Positions 1 to 7,961 of a stretch of DNA of 64,000 nt are shown in pieces. Origin of the DNA: Roseihalotalea indica (GTDB lineage: Bacteria > Bacteroidota > Bacteroidia > Cytophagales > Cyclobacteriaceae). The position numbers and the translations under genes are program-made. Within the stretch, counting starts at the first letter, position 1, and every line of letters starts with the position of its first letter. The stretch lies in NCBI RefSeq assembly GCF_022458895.1, contig NZ_JAINFL010000013.1:124001-188000 (forward strand), given 5' to 3'. Under the pieces are notes generated by a model that ran no database searches, was not told where the DNA came from, and saw only the letters and a list, made by a program, of their open reading frames with translations.

Positions 1-298
1 AGTCATTGTAAAAGCCATTTCATTATGTTGTATTCGTACTTACTAATCCATTCATCAAGGCCGTTATAAAAGCAATATCAATTACAGATAGGTGAATGGT
101 ATAAGGTTTTATTTGCTGATTTTCAACAAGTTAAAAGGTGAAGTTGAGGGCGGTGGCGCTAACTTTAAGCGTTGCACATAGAAAGATAGAAGTCCCCATT
201 GATTCGTCATTTTGACTATAAGATGGTGTGTGCGCCCTTCCTGGAAAAGGCTTGTTTTTCGGAAGTGATCAATCTGGAAATGTTTTTGGCAGGTGTGT
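1..298. other. AT-rich intergenic DNA, no gene seen
   Basis: I see no credible coding region, RNA or dyad in this stretch; the open frames are short and lack similarity to anything recognisable. It precedes the tsdA promoter. Confidence 0.5.
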
Positions 299-342
299 GT
301 AACAATTGTTACGTTAACCGCTTGTCTGTTCCCGTATTTTTG
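299..342 (+). promoter_or_regulatory. CRP/FNR-type dyad and -7 box of the tsdA promoter
   Basis: A perfect 14-bp palindrome GTAACAATTGTTAC lies at 299-312. A perfect TAnnTTTG element (TATTTTTG) lies at 335-342; its centre is 33 bp beyond the dyad centre. This matches class II CRP/FNR activation with the dyad at about -41 and a start near 346, leaving a leader of about 160 nt before tsdA. The TAAC-N4-GTTA core is a symmetric G-to-A variant of the TGAC-N4-GTCA dyads elsewhere in the window, and recurs at the persulfide dioxygenase gene. The sequence match is direct; function is inferred. Confidence 0.65.
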
Positions 343-508
343 ATTGAGAGTTTTCGGTGTATATAAGAAAGGGCTGATTGAGGTAGTAAGTCAACCCTGA
401 CCTTGGTATAGATCAGGGCTGGCATTGTACTGCTCATGCTGCCTCTGTTAAGGCACCATTTCAGAATGCCGTTAAACTGCTTAGAAGTAAACTTCCGCAT
501 TAATACTC

Positions 509-1543
509 ATGAAGATGTATAAGGTTTTAAGGCTGCTAACCCATTTAGTAACGGCGATATTTATAGTGGTATCGATTCTGTTCGGCACCATTGTGACTTA
601 CCAACTCAAACCTTCGTGGTTTAATATACAGAAGGAGAAAGTTGCCTCAGACCAATGGAAACCTAAAAGTATAGAAACTGATTTGCCAGAAGGTAGCGAA
701 GGGAAAAGGATCAAATACGGATATTTATTAGTAACAGAATCGTCCCGATGGATGGGGCCCCTGGTAAAGAATCCTGATCTGCAATACACAGGTAATAACC
801 TGGCCTGTAGTAATTGTCACTTGCAGGCTGGCCTCCAGGCAGGGTCAGCCGCCTGGGTAGGTGTGACTCATCGCTTTCCTCACTTTCAGGGGAGAGAAAA
901 TAAGATGGGCAGCTTAGAGGACCGTATTAATGGCTGTATGGAACGGAGTATGAATGGTAGGAAGTTGCCGAAAGATTCAAGACAGATGGAGGCAATTGTG
1001 GCTTATATGGAGTGGTTAAGTGAGGATGTGCCCGAAGATCGGGAAAAAGAGTTTGCCGGTTTCCCCTCACTAAAAATTCCGGAAGTAGCTGCTGACCTTC
1101 TGGTCGGTAAAGCGGTGTATGAACGAGAGTGCCAACTATGCCATGGTAAAGACGGGCAGGGGGTGTGGTTTTCTGAAGCTGCTAAAGGATATCAGTACCC
1201 GCCACTCTGGGGGAACGACAGCTATAACCAAGGTGCGGGCATGAATCGGGTGCTGACGGCTGCCCGATTCATTAAGGGAAACATGCCTTTCGGGCAGGCA
1301 ACTCATAAAAATCCTAAACTTACTGACGAAGAAGCTTATCATGTAGCTGCCTACATTGATAGCTTTGACCGCCCCCTAAAAGAAAATTCCGAAGCAGATT
1401 TTCCGGACAGAAAACTGAAGCCAGTTTCTACACCATATGGCCCATGGGCAGATAATTTTTCTCCAGAGCAGCATAAGTACGGGCCATTTCCACCGATCAT
1501 GGCTTATTATAAGGAGATGTATGGTATTACAAAAACGAACTAA
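509..1543 (+). CDS. tsdA: Dihaem c-type cytochrome, thiosulfate dehydrogenase TsdA-like
   Basis: Probable periplasmic, membrane-anchored enzyme that oxidises two thiosulfate to tetrathionate, or works in reverse. Residues 10-31 form one N-terminal membrane segment. Two haem attachment motifs are present: CSNCH at 100-104 and CQLCH at 208-212. Cys143 in GCMERSMNG sits where TsdA proteins carry the unusual cysteine ligand of haem 1, and RSMNG plus EDRIN are typical of the family; Lys256 and Met259 are candidate haem 2 ligands. It is followed at 2 bp by an outer-membrane barrel gene and then by persulfide dioxygenase, peroxiredoxin, rhodanese and SQR genes, which supports a sulfur role. Other dihaem cytochromes are possible, but Cys143 favours TsdA. 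Confidence 0.75.
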   Translation: MKMYKVLRLLTHLVTAIFIVVSILFGTIVTYQLKPSWFNIQKEKVASDQWKPKSIETDLPEGSEGKRIKYGYLLVTESSRWMGPLVKNPDLQYTGNNLACSNCHLQAGLQAGSAAWVGVTHRFPHFQGRENKMGSLEDRINGCMERSMNGRKLPKDSRQMEAIVAYMEWLSEDVPEDREKEFAGFPSLKIPEVAADLLVGKAVYERECQLCHGKDGQGVWFSEAAKGYQYPPLWGNDSYNQGAGMNRVLTAARFIKGNMPFGQATHKNPKLTDEEAYHVAAYIDSFDRPLKENSEADFPDRKLKPVSTPYGPWADNFSPEQHKYGPFPPIMAYYKEMYGITKTN

Positions 1544-1545
1544 TC

Positions 1546-2886
1546 TTGAGAACTATCTTACTATACTGGCTGATGTTTACGGTTCTCGGAGTAGCCAAAG
1601 GGCAGGAAGCACCCCGGAAAAGTAAAGGTACTTTTTCCGGAGAATGGCGGACATATTACCTAAGCACTCACAATAAAGGTCCTTTAAAAGACTTCTATGC
1701 CCTTGCTACCGGGGGAAAACTAAAGTACGTGCATTCCTGGGGAGGTCATATTAAACTTGGTGGCGCATTATATACTTCTTATAATGCGGGATTACAAGAT
1801 TTAACAGTTCCTGATGCAGTTACAGGCAAAGGCAGTCGGTATGAAGTTGGTTTATTCGATGTTCAGGATGTTACGAGCCGACTGATTGTTATTCCGGGTG
1901 AGCTTTTCTTTCAATACTTATCCCAGAAACATGAATTAACGTTGGGGCGAATGAAAATAGCCACCCCACTTATCAATCCCGCAGATGGACGGATGATACC
2001 AACGCTTGAGCAAGGTTTGTGGTATCACTATAAACCTGGAAAAAAATATCAGGTACAACTTGGGTTCATTAATGCCATTGCTCCCAGATCAACAGACGGT
2101 TTTTTCGGCATTGGAGAAAGTATCGGTAAATATCCGGTAGGAAGAAGCCACGATGGGTCGGCTAGTCAATATGCTGGAAATACCAAGTCAGATTTTGTTT
2201 TGGTAACCAACTTGAATATGGCGCCTGCTAAAACCTTCAAACTAGCAATATGGGACTATTACGTAGATCAGGTTTTTCATACACTATACCTTAAACCTAC
2301 GCTAACATTTCCCCAAAAAACAGGCGAGATTGCTTTGGAGTGGCTCCATCAAGACCGGCTGGGAAACGGGGGCAATGATGCTGACTCGCTTCGTTATTTT
2401 TCAGACGCTCATGCCAATGTGCTTGGCGCTCAAGTGAGTGTAAATCTGAATAAAACTAAGCTTTCCTTGGGGTACAATCATATTTTGAATGAAGGTAGGT
2501 TCTTATTTCCCAGAGAGTGGGGGCGAGAACCGTTGTTCAGTTTTCAGAAAAGAGAACGAAGTGAAGGTGCAGCGGGTAATCATGCGGTATTGCTGACCTA
2601 CGAACGAACATTCGCCTGGCAAAAAAACCAACTTCAGACCATCACCAGCCTGGGGCATCATTGGAAGCCTGCGGTGCTTGACCCGGCAAGCAATAAATAT
2701 GGCTTGCCAGATTATACCCATATCAATCTGGATTTCTACTACCATGCTGAAAAGGTGCCAAAATTGAAGCCAGAGCTCTTGTTAACCTATAAGATAGGAA
2801 ACGGGGATTTCCCTGAAAACCCTAATTTCGTAATAAATAAGATAGATATGTTTCAGGTTAATTTTATCCTCAATTACAACTTCTAA
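1546..2886 (+). CDS. Outer-membrane beta-barrel (porin-like) protein
   Basis: 446 residues with a signal peptide ending near AKGQ (about residue 20), followed by alternating aromatic and polar beta-strands and a C-terminal ...NYNF strand that ends in Phe, as expected for a beta-barrel inserted by the BAM complex. The reading frame opens at TTG 1546, two bases after the tsdA stop; an in-frame ATG at 1570 would leave a very short signal peptide. The tight spacing indicates co-transcription and translational coupling with tsdA, so it may pass thiosulfate or tetrathionate across the outer membrane. I see a general OprD-like flavour (KIATPLINPADGRMIP in the first half), but the family assignment is uncertain. 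Confidence 0.6.
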   Translation: MRTILLYWLMFTVLGVAKGQEAPRKSKGTFSGEWRTYYLSTHNKGPLKDFYALATGGKLKYVHSWGGHIKLGGALYTSYNAGLQDLTVPDAVTGKGSRYEVGLFDVQDVTSRLIVIPGELFFQYLSQKHELTLGRMKIATPLINPADGRMIPTLEQGLWYHYKPGKKYQVQLGFINAIAPRSTDGFFGIGESIGKYPVGRSHDGSASQYAGNTKSDFVLVTNLNMAPAKTFKLAIWDYYVDQVFHTLYLKPTLTFPQKTGEIALEWLHQDRLGNGGNDADSLRYFSDAHANVLGAQVSVNLNKTKLSLGYNHILNEGRFLFPREWGREPLFSFQKRERSEGAAGNHAVLLTYERTFAWQKNQLQTITSLGHHWKPAVLDPASNKYGLPDYTHINLDFYYHAEKVPKLKPELLLTYKIGNGDFPENPNFVINKIDMFQVNFILNYNF

Positions 2887-2931
2887 GAGGTTTATAGCTA
2901 CCCACAGCGTGAGAGCCTCCCTTTCTTTAAC

Positions 2932-2997
2932 TGATATAAATCATGTTTTTGTGTAACAGAAGTTACCATCTGCCGCCTCATATTAACCGTATTTTAC
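2932..2997 (+). promoter_or_regulatory. Tandem CRP/FNR-type dyads and -7 box of the persulfide dioxygenase gene
   Basis: TGATATAAATCA (2932-2943) and GTAACAGAAGTTAC (2953-2966) have centres exactly 22 bp apart. A TATTTTAC element at 2990-2997 resembles the -7 consensus TAnnTTTG and lies 34 bp beyond the proximal dyad centre. Transcription would start near 3001, with a leader of about 24 nt. The proximal dyad is the TAAC variant shared with tsdA; the distal one is the common TGAT type. Confidence 0.65.
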
Positions 2998-3024
2998 AGT
3001 AGTATCAATTAAAATATTTATATC

Positions 3025-4434
3025 ATGAAAGTAGAACAGATTTATACCGGATGTTTGGCCGAAGCGGCCTATTACATTGAATCCAACGGGGAAGCAGCAA
3101 TCATTGATCCTCTGCGGGAGGTGGAGCCTTATATCGCCAAAGCCCAGCAGAATGGGGCTAAAATTAAGTATGTGTTAGAAACCCATTTTCATGCGGATTT
3201 TGTGTCTGGGCACCTGGATCTTGCCAAAAAAACCGGGGCTACTATTGTCTATGGACCTACTGCTCAGCCTAACTTTAAAGCGTATGTAGCCGCTGATGGA
3301 GAAGTTTTGACATTGGGTAATCTTTCTATAAAGGTGCTGCACACTCCAGGGCACACTATGGAATCCACTACTTTTTTGCTACTGGATGAAGAAGGGAAAG
3401 AGCAGGCTATTTTTACCGGAGATACCCTTTTTATCGGAGATGTAGGCCGACCCGACTTAGCTGTAAAGACCGATCTGAGCCGGGAAGATCTCGCCGGGCA
3501 TCTTTATGATTCATTACGAAACAAAATTATGCCCTTGCCAGACCATGTGATCGTCTACCCGGGGCATGGTGCCGGCTCAGCCTGTGGTAAAAATATGAGT
3601 TTAGAAACCTCTGACACCCTGGGCCATCAGAAGCGCTTCAACTATGCGCTTCGGAAGGATATGAGCAAGGAAGAATTTATTCAGGAAGTGACCACCGGAT
3701 TGGCAGAACCACCACAGTATTTCCCTAAAAATGCCGTAATGAACAAGATGGGATATGAAAGTGTCGATGATGTTCTGGAACGAGGAATAGTGCCGCTGGA
3801 TGTTGAGCAATTTCAGGATGTAGTAGAGAGAAATGAGGCATTGATACTGGATACCCGCCCCCAGGAAGCATTCACCAAAGCATTTATTCCGGGTTCCATA
3901 TGGATGGGGTTGAATGATAAGTTTGCACCCTGGGTAGGGGCGCTGATTACCGATTTGAAACAACCCATCGTTTTCGTGGCAGAAGACGGCAAAGAAGAAG
4001 AAGTAGTGACTCGCTTATCCCGGGTAGGGTATGATCATGCTCTAGGGTATTTAAAAGGAGGTCTTGCTGCCTGGAGTCAGGCCGGTAAGCCAGTAGATCA
4101 GATGAATGAGATTGGGCCTCACGATTTTACAAATCTTTACGATACCGAAAAATTACACGTTCTGGATGTTCGTAAACAAAGCGAATTTGAGTCTCAGCAC
4201 CTTGTAGGAGCAGTCAACTTCCCACTGGATTTTATCAATCGGAATATGGCAATGCTTGATCGGGATACTCAATACTATCTGCACTGTCAGGGGGGATATC
4301 GCTCCATGATTACGGCTTCTATACTAAAAGCAAGAGGCTTTAACAAGATCGTGAATATCCGGGGTGGCTTCAATGAAATTAAGAAGTCCTGTATCAAAGT
4401 AACACAGTACCGTGAGCCGGAAACCATGTTGTAA
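3025..4434 (+). CDS. Persulfide dioxygenase (MBL fold) fused to two rhodanese domains
   Basis: Cytoplasmic enzyme predicted to oxidise glutathione-type or other low-molecular-weight persulfides to sulfite. Residues 1-235 are an ETHE1/PDO-type metallo-beta-lactamase domain with HFHAD (H54, H56, D58), H63, TPGHT (H110), GDTLFIGDVGRPDL (D133) and PGHG (H181). Rhodanese domain 1 (about 255-355) has lost the catalytic loop cysteine (VAEDGKEEE at that place) and is probably structural. Rhodanese domain 2 (about 365-455) keeps CQGGYR with Cys421. The fusion can pass sulfane sulfur between persulfide, sulfite and thiosulfate. It lies between tsdA and sqr and has its own two-site promoter. The family is clear; the exact thiol carrier is not. 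Confidence 0.88.
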   Translation: MKVEQIYTGCLAEAAYYIESNGEAAIIDPLREVEPYIAKAQQNGAKIKYVLETHFHADFVSGHLDLAKKTGATIVYGPTAQPNFKAYVAADGEVLTLGNLSIKVLHTPGHTMESTTFLLLDEEGKEQAIFTGDTLFIGDVGRPDLAVKTDLSREDLAGHLYDSLRNKIMPLPDHVIVYPGHGAGSACGKNMSLETSDTLGHQKRFNYALRKDMSKEEFIQEVTTGLAEPPQYFPKNAVMNKMGYESVDDVLERGIVPLDVEQFQDVVERNEALILDTRPQEAFTKAFIPGSIWMGLNDKFAPWVGALITDLKQPIVFVAEDGKEEEVVTRLSRVGYDHALGYLKGGLAAWSQAGKPVDQMNEIGPHDFTNLYDTEKLHVLDVRKQSEFESQHLVGAVNFPLDFINRNMAMLDRDTQYYLHCQGGYRSMITASILKARGFNKIVNIRGGFNEIKKSCIKVTQYREPETML

Positions 4435-4520
4435 TAACACAGGTACGAGTGCTATATAGCATTTGCTTATTGGCATTACTCGATGCCTCTTATGAATCAT
4501 TCATTTAACTGTAAATTATC

Positions 4521-5180
4521 ATGGAAAGTATAGTAACGACCATCACGCATATGCCCAGAATTGGTGATCAGGCACCTGATTTTGAGGCGGTAACTACCAA
4601 AGGGAAAATCAAATTTTCTGAGTTTGCTCAGGGTAAATGGATCATTCTGTTTTCTCATCCGGCTGACTTTACCCCGGTTTGTACCACTGAGATGAGCGGG
4701 TTTGCCCGCAGAAAAGCTGAATTTGATGCGCTGAATACCGAATTGTTAGGGCTTAGTATTGATAGTGTTCATGCGCACCTGGGTTGGGTAAATAATGTAA
4801 AGCAGAATACCGGAGTATATTTTGATTTTCCCATCATCGCGGATCTGGATATGAAAGTTTCCAAACGTTACGGTATGCTGCAACCGAATGAGAGTGAAAC
4901 AGCCGCTGTACGTGCCGTTTTCTTTATTGACCCTGAAAAGAAGATAAGACTGATCATGTATTACCCCCTGAATGTGGGGCGGAATATGGATGAAATACTG
5001 AGGGCATTGGACGCACTTCAAACTTCTGATAAGCACGGGGTGGCTATGCCCTTAGACTGGAAGCGGGGTGAGAAGGTTATCGTGCCACCCCCCAAGACAC
5101 TAGAAGAAATGGAAGCACGATTGGCTGACAAATCGCTTGAAAAAGTAGATTTCTATTTAGCTAAAAAAGAGCTTCAGTAG
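4521..5180 (+). CDS. 1-Cys peroxiredoxin (Prx6 type)
   Basis: Thiol peroxidase that reduces hydrogen peroxide and organic peroxides. The peroxidatic motif PADFTPVC (residues 47-54, Cys54) is intact; no resolving cysteine is present, as the protein has only this cysteine. The length of 219 residues and the C-terminal dimerisation region (YYPLNVGRN onward) fit the Prx6/AhpC-TSA group. Sited between persulfide dioxygenase and rhodanese, it may deal with peroxide or with persulfide and polysulfide. No dyad of the regulon precedes it, so it may be read through from the dioxygenase promoter across the 86-bp gap. Confidence 0.88.
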   Translation: MESIVTTITHMPRIGDQAPDFEAVTTKGKIKFSEFAQGKWIILFSHPADFTPVCTTEMSGFARRKAEFDALNTELLGLSIDSVHAHLGWVNNVKQNTGVYFDFPIIADLDMKVSKRYGMLQPNESETAAVRAVFFIDPEKKIRLIMYYPLNVGRNMDEILRALDALQTSDKHGVAMPLDWKRGEKVIVPPPKTLEEMEARLADKSLEKVDFYLAKKELQ

Positions 5181-5223
5181 CGAATGTAGCTAGCAAAATA
5201 CGTATCCTTTAAATGTAAAAAAT

Positions 5224-5565
5224 ATGTTTAATTTATTTGAAAAACGGCCACAAAACTATCATGCTATTGGCCCGGAAGAGTTTAATGCGTTGAAAGCCCG
5301 AAAAGGGCATGTGGTACTTGATGTGAGGTCACCACAAGAAGCGCGAGATGGCAGTATACAGGGAGGTATTCAGATTAATTTCTTTGATCCTCATTTCAGG
5401 TCAAAGCTTGAAAAGTTGGATAAATCTCAGGCTTATTTGGTCTATTGCCGAAGCGGAAATCGAAGCGCTCAGGCCTGCTCTTTAATGGCTGATCTGGGGT
5501 TTGACCAGCTATACAATCTTTCTGGGGGGATAAATGCCTGGAAAGCGTATGCTCAGAACTCATAA
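5224..5565 (+). CDS. Single-domain rhodanese sulfurtransferase
   Basis: 113 residues, one rhodanese domain with the active loop CRSGNRS (Cys75) preceded by VLDVRSPQE. It lacks an export signal, so it should act in the cytoplasm, moving sulfane sulfur between persulfides, sulfite and acceptor thiols. It starts 43 bp after the peroxiredoxin gene and belongs to the sulfur cluster that ends with sqr. Single-domain rhodaneses of this type are widespread, so the exact partner is inferred from context only. Confidence 0.87.
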   Translation: MFNLFEKRPQNYHAIGPEEFNALKARKGHVVLDVRSPQEARDGSIQGGIQINFFDPHFRSKLEKLDKSQAYLVYCRSGNRSAQACSLMADLGFDQLYNLSGGINAWKAYAQNS

Positions 5566-5572
5566 AAGGAGA

Positions 5573-5584
5573 TGACTTAGATCA
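5573..5584. promoter_or_regulatory. Lone CRP/FNR-type dyad TGACTTAGATCA
   Basis: A full match to TGAY-N4-RTCA lies 8 bp after the rhodanese stop and about 350 bp before sqr. No -7 box at the usual distance and no second dyad at 22 bp were seen, so it may be an accessory site or chance. Confidence 0.3.
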
Positions 5585-5755
5585 AAAGCCTGCTAAAAAA
5601 GCTATAGTTTCAGTGCGGGCAATAAAACGGCACTGATGGGTTACTTAGGCACTACAGTAACCGGGATGATATAAGCCAATGCTAAAATTTATCCAGTACA
5701 TGCTTTGGTAAAAGAGTGGTTTTGTCGGTATATCCATTCTAACGTGGATGGAGAT

Positions 5756-5770
5756 TGATAATCATTATCA
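5756..5770. promoter_or_regulatory. Perfect 7-1-7 Fur-type box
   Basis: TGATAATCATTATCA is an exact 15-bp palindrome and equals the 7-1-7 Fur consensus TGATAATnATTATCA. It lies in a 372-bp gap between the rhodanese and sqr genes, about 180 bp before sqr, where I found no iron gene. The match is direct; binding by Fur or a relative is inferred. The rest of the gap (5585-5755 and 5771-5870) shows no gene I can support. Confidence 0.5.
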
Positions 5771-5870
5771 GTAAAGGGAGTGTGTCTATAAACAGATTAA
5801 GGAAGCACCACCTTTTCTGAATCATCTTGCCGGCATTTCCACTGCCAAAGGAAGTAGTCAGTATACAGCA

Positions 5871-5914
5871 TGACATAGGTCATTGTATAAAGACTGTGTA
5901 GTGCCTTATTTTAA
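5871..5914 (+). promoter_or_regulatory. CRP/FNR-type dyad and -7 box of sqr
   Basis: TGACATAGGTCA (5871-5882, flanked by A and T to give a 14-bp palindrome) is followed 34 bp later by TATTTTAA (5907-5914), a -7-like element. The predicted start near 5918 gives a leader of 20 nt. A right half-site GTCA occurs at the 22-bp tandem position (5857-5860). Confidence 0.6.
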
Positions 5915-5937
5915 TTATTACCAAACTGCCTAAGACA

Positions 5938-7206
5938 ATGAAAGCAAGCAAGCATACAATTCTTATTATTGGAGGGGGAACCGCCGGTATTACAGTGGCT
6001 GCCCAACTGTTGCGAAAGGATAAATCTCTGGATATCGGCATCATAGAGCCTTCTGACAAACATTACTATCAACCAGCCTGGACCTTGGTAGGTGCCGGAA
6101 CGTATGATCTGGAAGACACAATACGGGAAGAGAAGAAATTTATCCCTACGGGAGCTACCTGGATCAAAGAGCATGCTCAGCAAATTGATCCTGAGCAGCA
6201 GATCGTTTCAACTCAGGAAGGGCGTAGCTATGCTTATGACTACCTGGTAGTAGCTCCAGGCATTCAACTGGATTGGGACGCAATCCCCGGCCTTAAAGAA
6301 GGGATTGGGAAAAATGGGCTGACTACCAACTATGATAAACGTTATGTAGAATATACCTGGGAGCTATTACAAAATTTTAAAGGAGGAAATGCTCTGTTTA
6401 CTCAGCCAGCCACACCTATCAAATGTGGTGGCGCTCCGCAGAAAATCATGTATCTGGCAGACGACTATTTCCGTAAGCACGGAATTCGCGATCAAACCAA
6501 TGTCATTTTTGCTACTTCAGGCACAGTCATTTTCGGAGTGGAAAAGTTTGCCAATACGCTCAACAAAATTGTGAAGGAGCGCAACATTCACACTCGTTTT
6601 TTTCATCGGCTGATAGAAATCAGGCCCGAGAAGAAAGAGGCAGTATATGAAGTAACAAAAGAAGATTGGCTGCCAGTGTCCCTGGGCAAAGGCGAACACC
6701 AATTGGGTATCCACTCGGAGGGAACTTCCAAGGTTGTCATTCCGTATGAAATGATGCATCTGGCACCACCTCAAAGTGCCCCTGATTTCATCAAACAAAG
6801 CCCCCTGGCAGTACCTGACAGTCCGTATGGTTGGGTAGATGTGGATAAGCATACCTTACAGCACAACCGCTATGGCAATGTGTTTTCCTTGGGTGATGTG
6901 GCCAGCACGCCCAATGCTAAAACCGGGGCTGCCATCCGAAAGCAGGCCCCGGTGCTGGTAACCAACCTGCTTTCGGTTATGCATCAGCATTCTAACCTGA
7001 GGGTCAACCCACAGTATCAGGGATACGGCTCTTGCCCGATGGTCACCCGCTATGGACGGATGATGCTGGCAGAGTTTGATTATGAAAACCATCCGGTTCC
7101 TTCTTTTCCTTTTAACACTGCTAAAGAGCGTTGGAGCATGTGGCTGCTTAAAAAGTATTTTCTTCCCTGGTTTTACTGGCATCGTATGTTGAAAGGGAAA
7201 GGGTAA
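5938..7206 (+). CDS. sqr: Sulfide:quinone oxidoreductase
   Basis: FAD enzyme that oxidises sulfide to a persulfide or sulfane product and passes the electrons to the membrane quinone pool. The N-terminal dinucleotide fold GGGTAG is at residues 12-17. Two redox cysteines in family-typical contexts are IKCGGAPQK (Cys163) and GSCPMVT (Cys366), the type II (eukaryote-like) SQR pattern; FSLGDVASTPNAKTGAA (about 316-332) is the second FAD-binding region. The C-terminal amphipathic tail (WSMWLLKKYFLPWFYW) probably anchors it to the inner face of the membrane. Its product is the substrate of the upstream persulfide dioxygenase. The promoter carries a regulon dyad, so expression likely follows the same signal as the stress island. 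Confidence 0.9.
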   Translation: MKASKHTILIIGGGTAGITVAAQLLRKDKSLDIGIIEPSDKHYYQPAWTLVGAGTYDLEDTIREEKKFIPTGATWIKEHAQQIDPEQQIVSTQEGRSYAYDYLVVAPGIQLDWDAIPGLKEGIGKNGLTTNYDKRYVEYTWELLQNFKGGNALFTQPATPIKCGGAPQKIMYLADDYFRKHGIRDQTNVIFATSGTVIFGVEKFANTLNKIVKERNIHTRFFHRLIEIRPEKKEAVYEVTKEDWLPVSLGKGEHQLGIHSEGTSKVVIPYEMMHLAPPQSAPDFIKQSPLAVPDSPYGWVDVDKHTLQHNRYGNVFSLGDVASTPNAKTGAAIRKQAPVLVTNLLSVMHQHSNLRVNPQYQGYGSCPMVTRYGRMMLAEFDYENHPVPSFPFNTAKERWSMWLLKKYFLPWFYWHRMLKGKG

Positions 7207-7277
7207 AGAAGCAGGAGGCATTGTATAAATAGTACGTGTAATCTTTCAAAAGTGAGTTCAAACAAAAGTCTTCTGCC

Positions 7278-7958
7278 ATGACCGTTCCGTTGGACGAAGA
7301 GAGCGTAAAGATATTACTGCACTATACTATTCTGGCACCTTCCAGTCACCATACACCGCCCTAGAAGTTTAGTTGGGCTAATAGTCAGATTCGGGTACAT
7401 GCCGATCATACCTGCTGGTTGCCCATAATTGATGCTGACCAGCGGGAGATGTATATCAGTGTAGGGTGTGCTCTGGAGAACCTGCTACTAGCCACCCGGG
7501 CCTTTCGCTTCGATTGCCAGGTTACTTATTTTCCCGATCCAGATCATCCCAACTGGGTTGCAAATGTAGATCTGAGAGTAAATCCAAGCCTGCATGATGA
7601 ACAAAGTCTTGACCTGTTTTCTGCTGTTCTATCACGTCGTACTTACCATTATGGGTATCGTCCGCAGGCGATTGATGAAGATATGCAAGCTAGAATACAA
7701 AAGTGGGCTTTATAACAGATGTATCTTTACAATTGATTGATCAGCCAGCACATAAACATCGGATAGAAGGATTAATTGTGCGGGCTGATATGCTACAGCT
7801 TTCTAACCCCATACTCTGAAAGGAACTGGAAGCTCAGATTGGTCAATCAGCCTTGGATACGCTCTGGCTCATATCCAGAATGGGTCAGTGGATTGTGAAT
7901 CACATAGGCCGAGGGCAGCAGCAATTTCGTAAGAATAGCACGATATTTTCTCAATCTC
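7278..7958 (+). pseudogene. Decayed Acg-like nitroreductase
   Basis: One frame opens at ATG 7278 with ILAPSSHHTPP, then meets TAG at 7362-7364 exactly where the family has Trp (HNTQPWKF), so TGG became TAG. The same frame resumes with LPIIDADQREMYISVGCALENLLLA, a typical Acg/nitroreductase stretch, and ends at TAA 7713. A frameshift near 7700 moves the match to the frame with GFITDVSL and ADMLQLSNPIL, which then hits TGA and continues as KELEAQIGQSALDT. At least three lesions show that the gene is dead. Acg-type proteins occur beside universal stress proteins in hypoxia regulons such as the mycobacterial Dos set, which fits the neighbourhood. The exact 3' limit is uncertain. Confidence 0.7.
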
Positions 7959-7961
7959 CTA

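Noticed and set aside
309..500. 63-codon - strand frame before tsdA
   Set aside because: It overlaps the predicted tsdA promoter and leader, lacks a recognisable product, and has a basic composition typical of chance frames.
5756..5770. Reading TGATAATCATTATCA as one of the regulon dyads
   Set aside because: Its TGAT and ATCA arms are 7 bp apart, not 4; the exact 7-1-7 Fur pattern is the better explanation.
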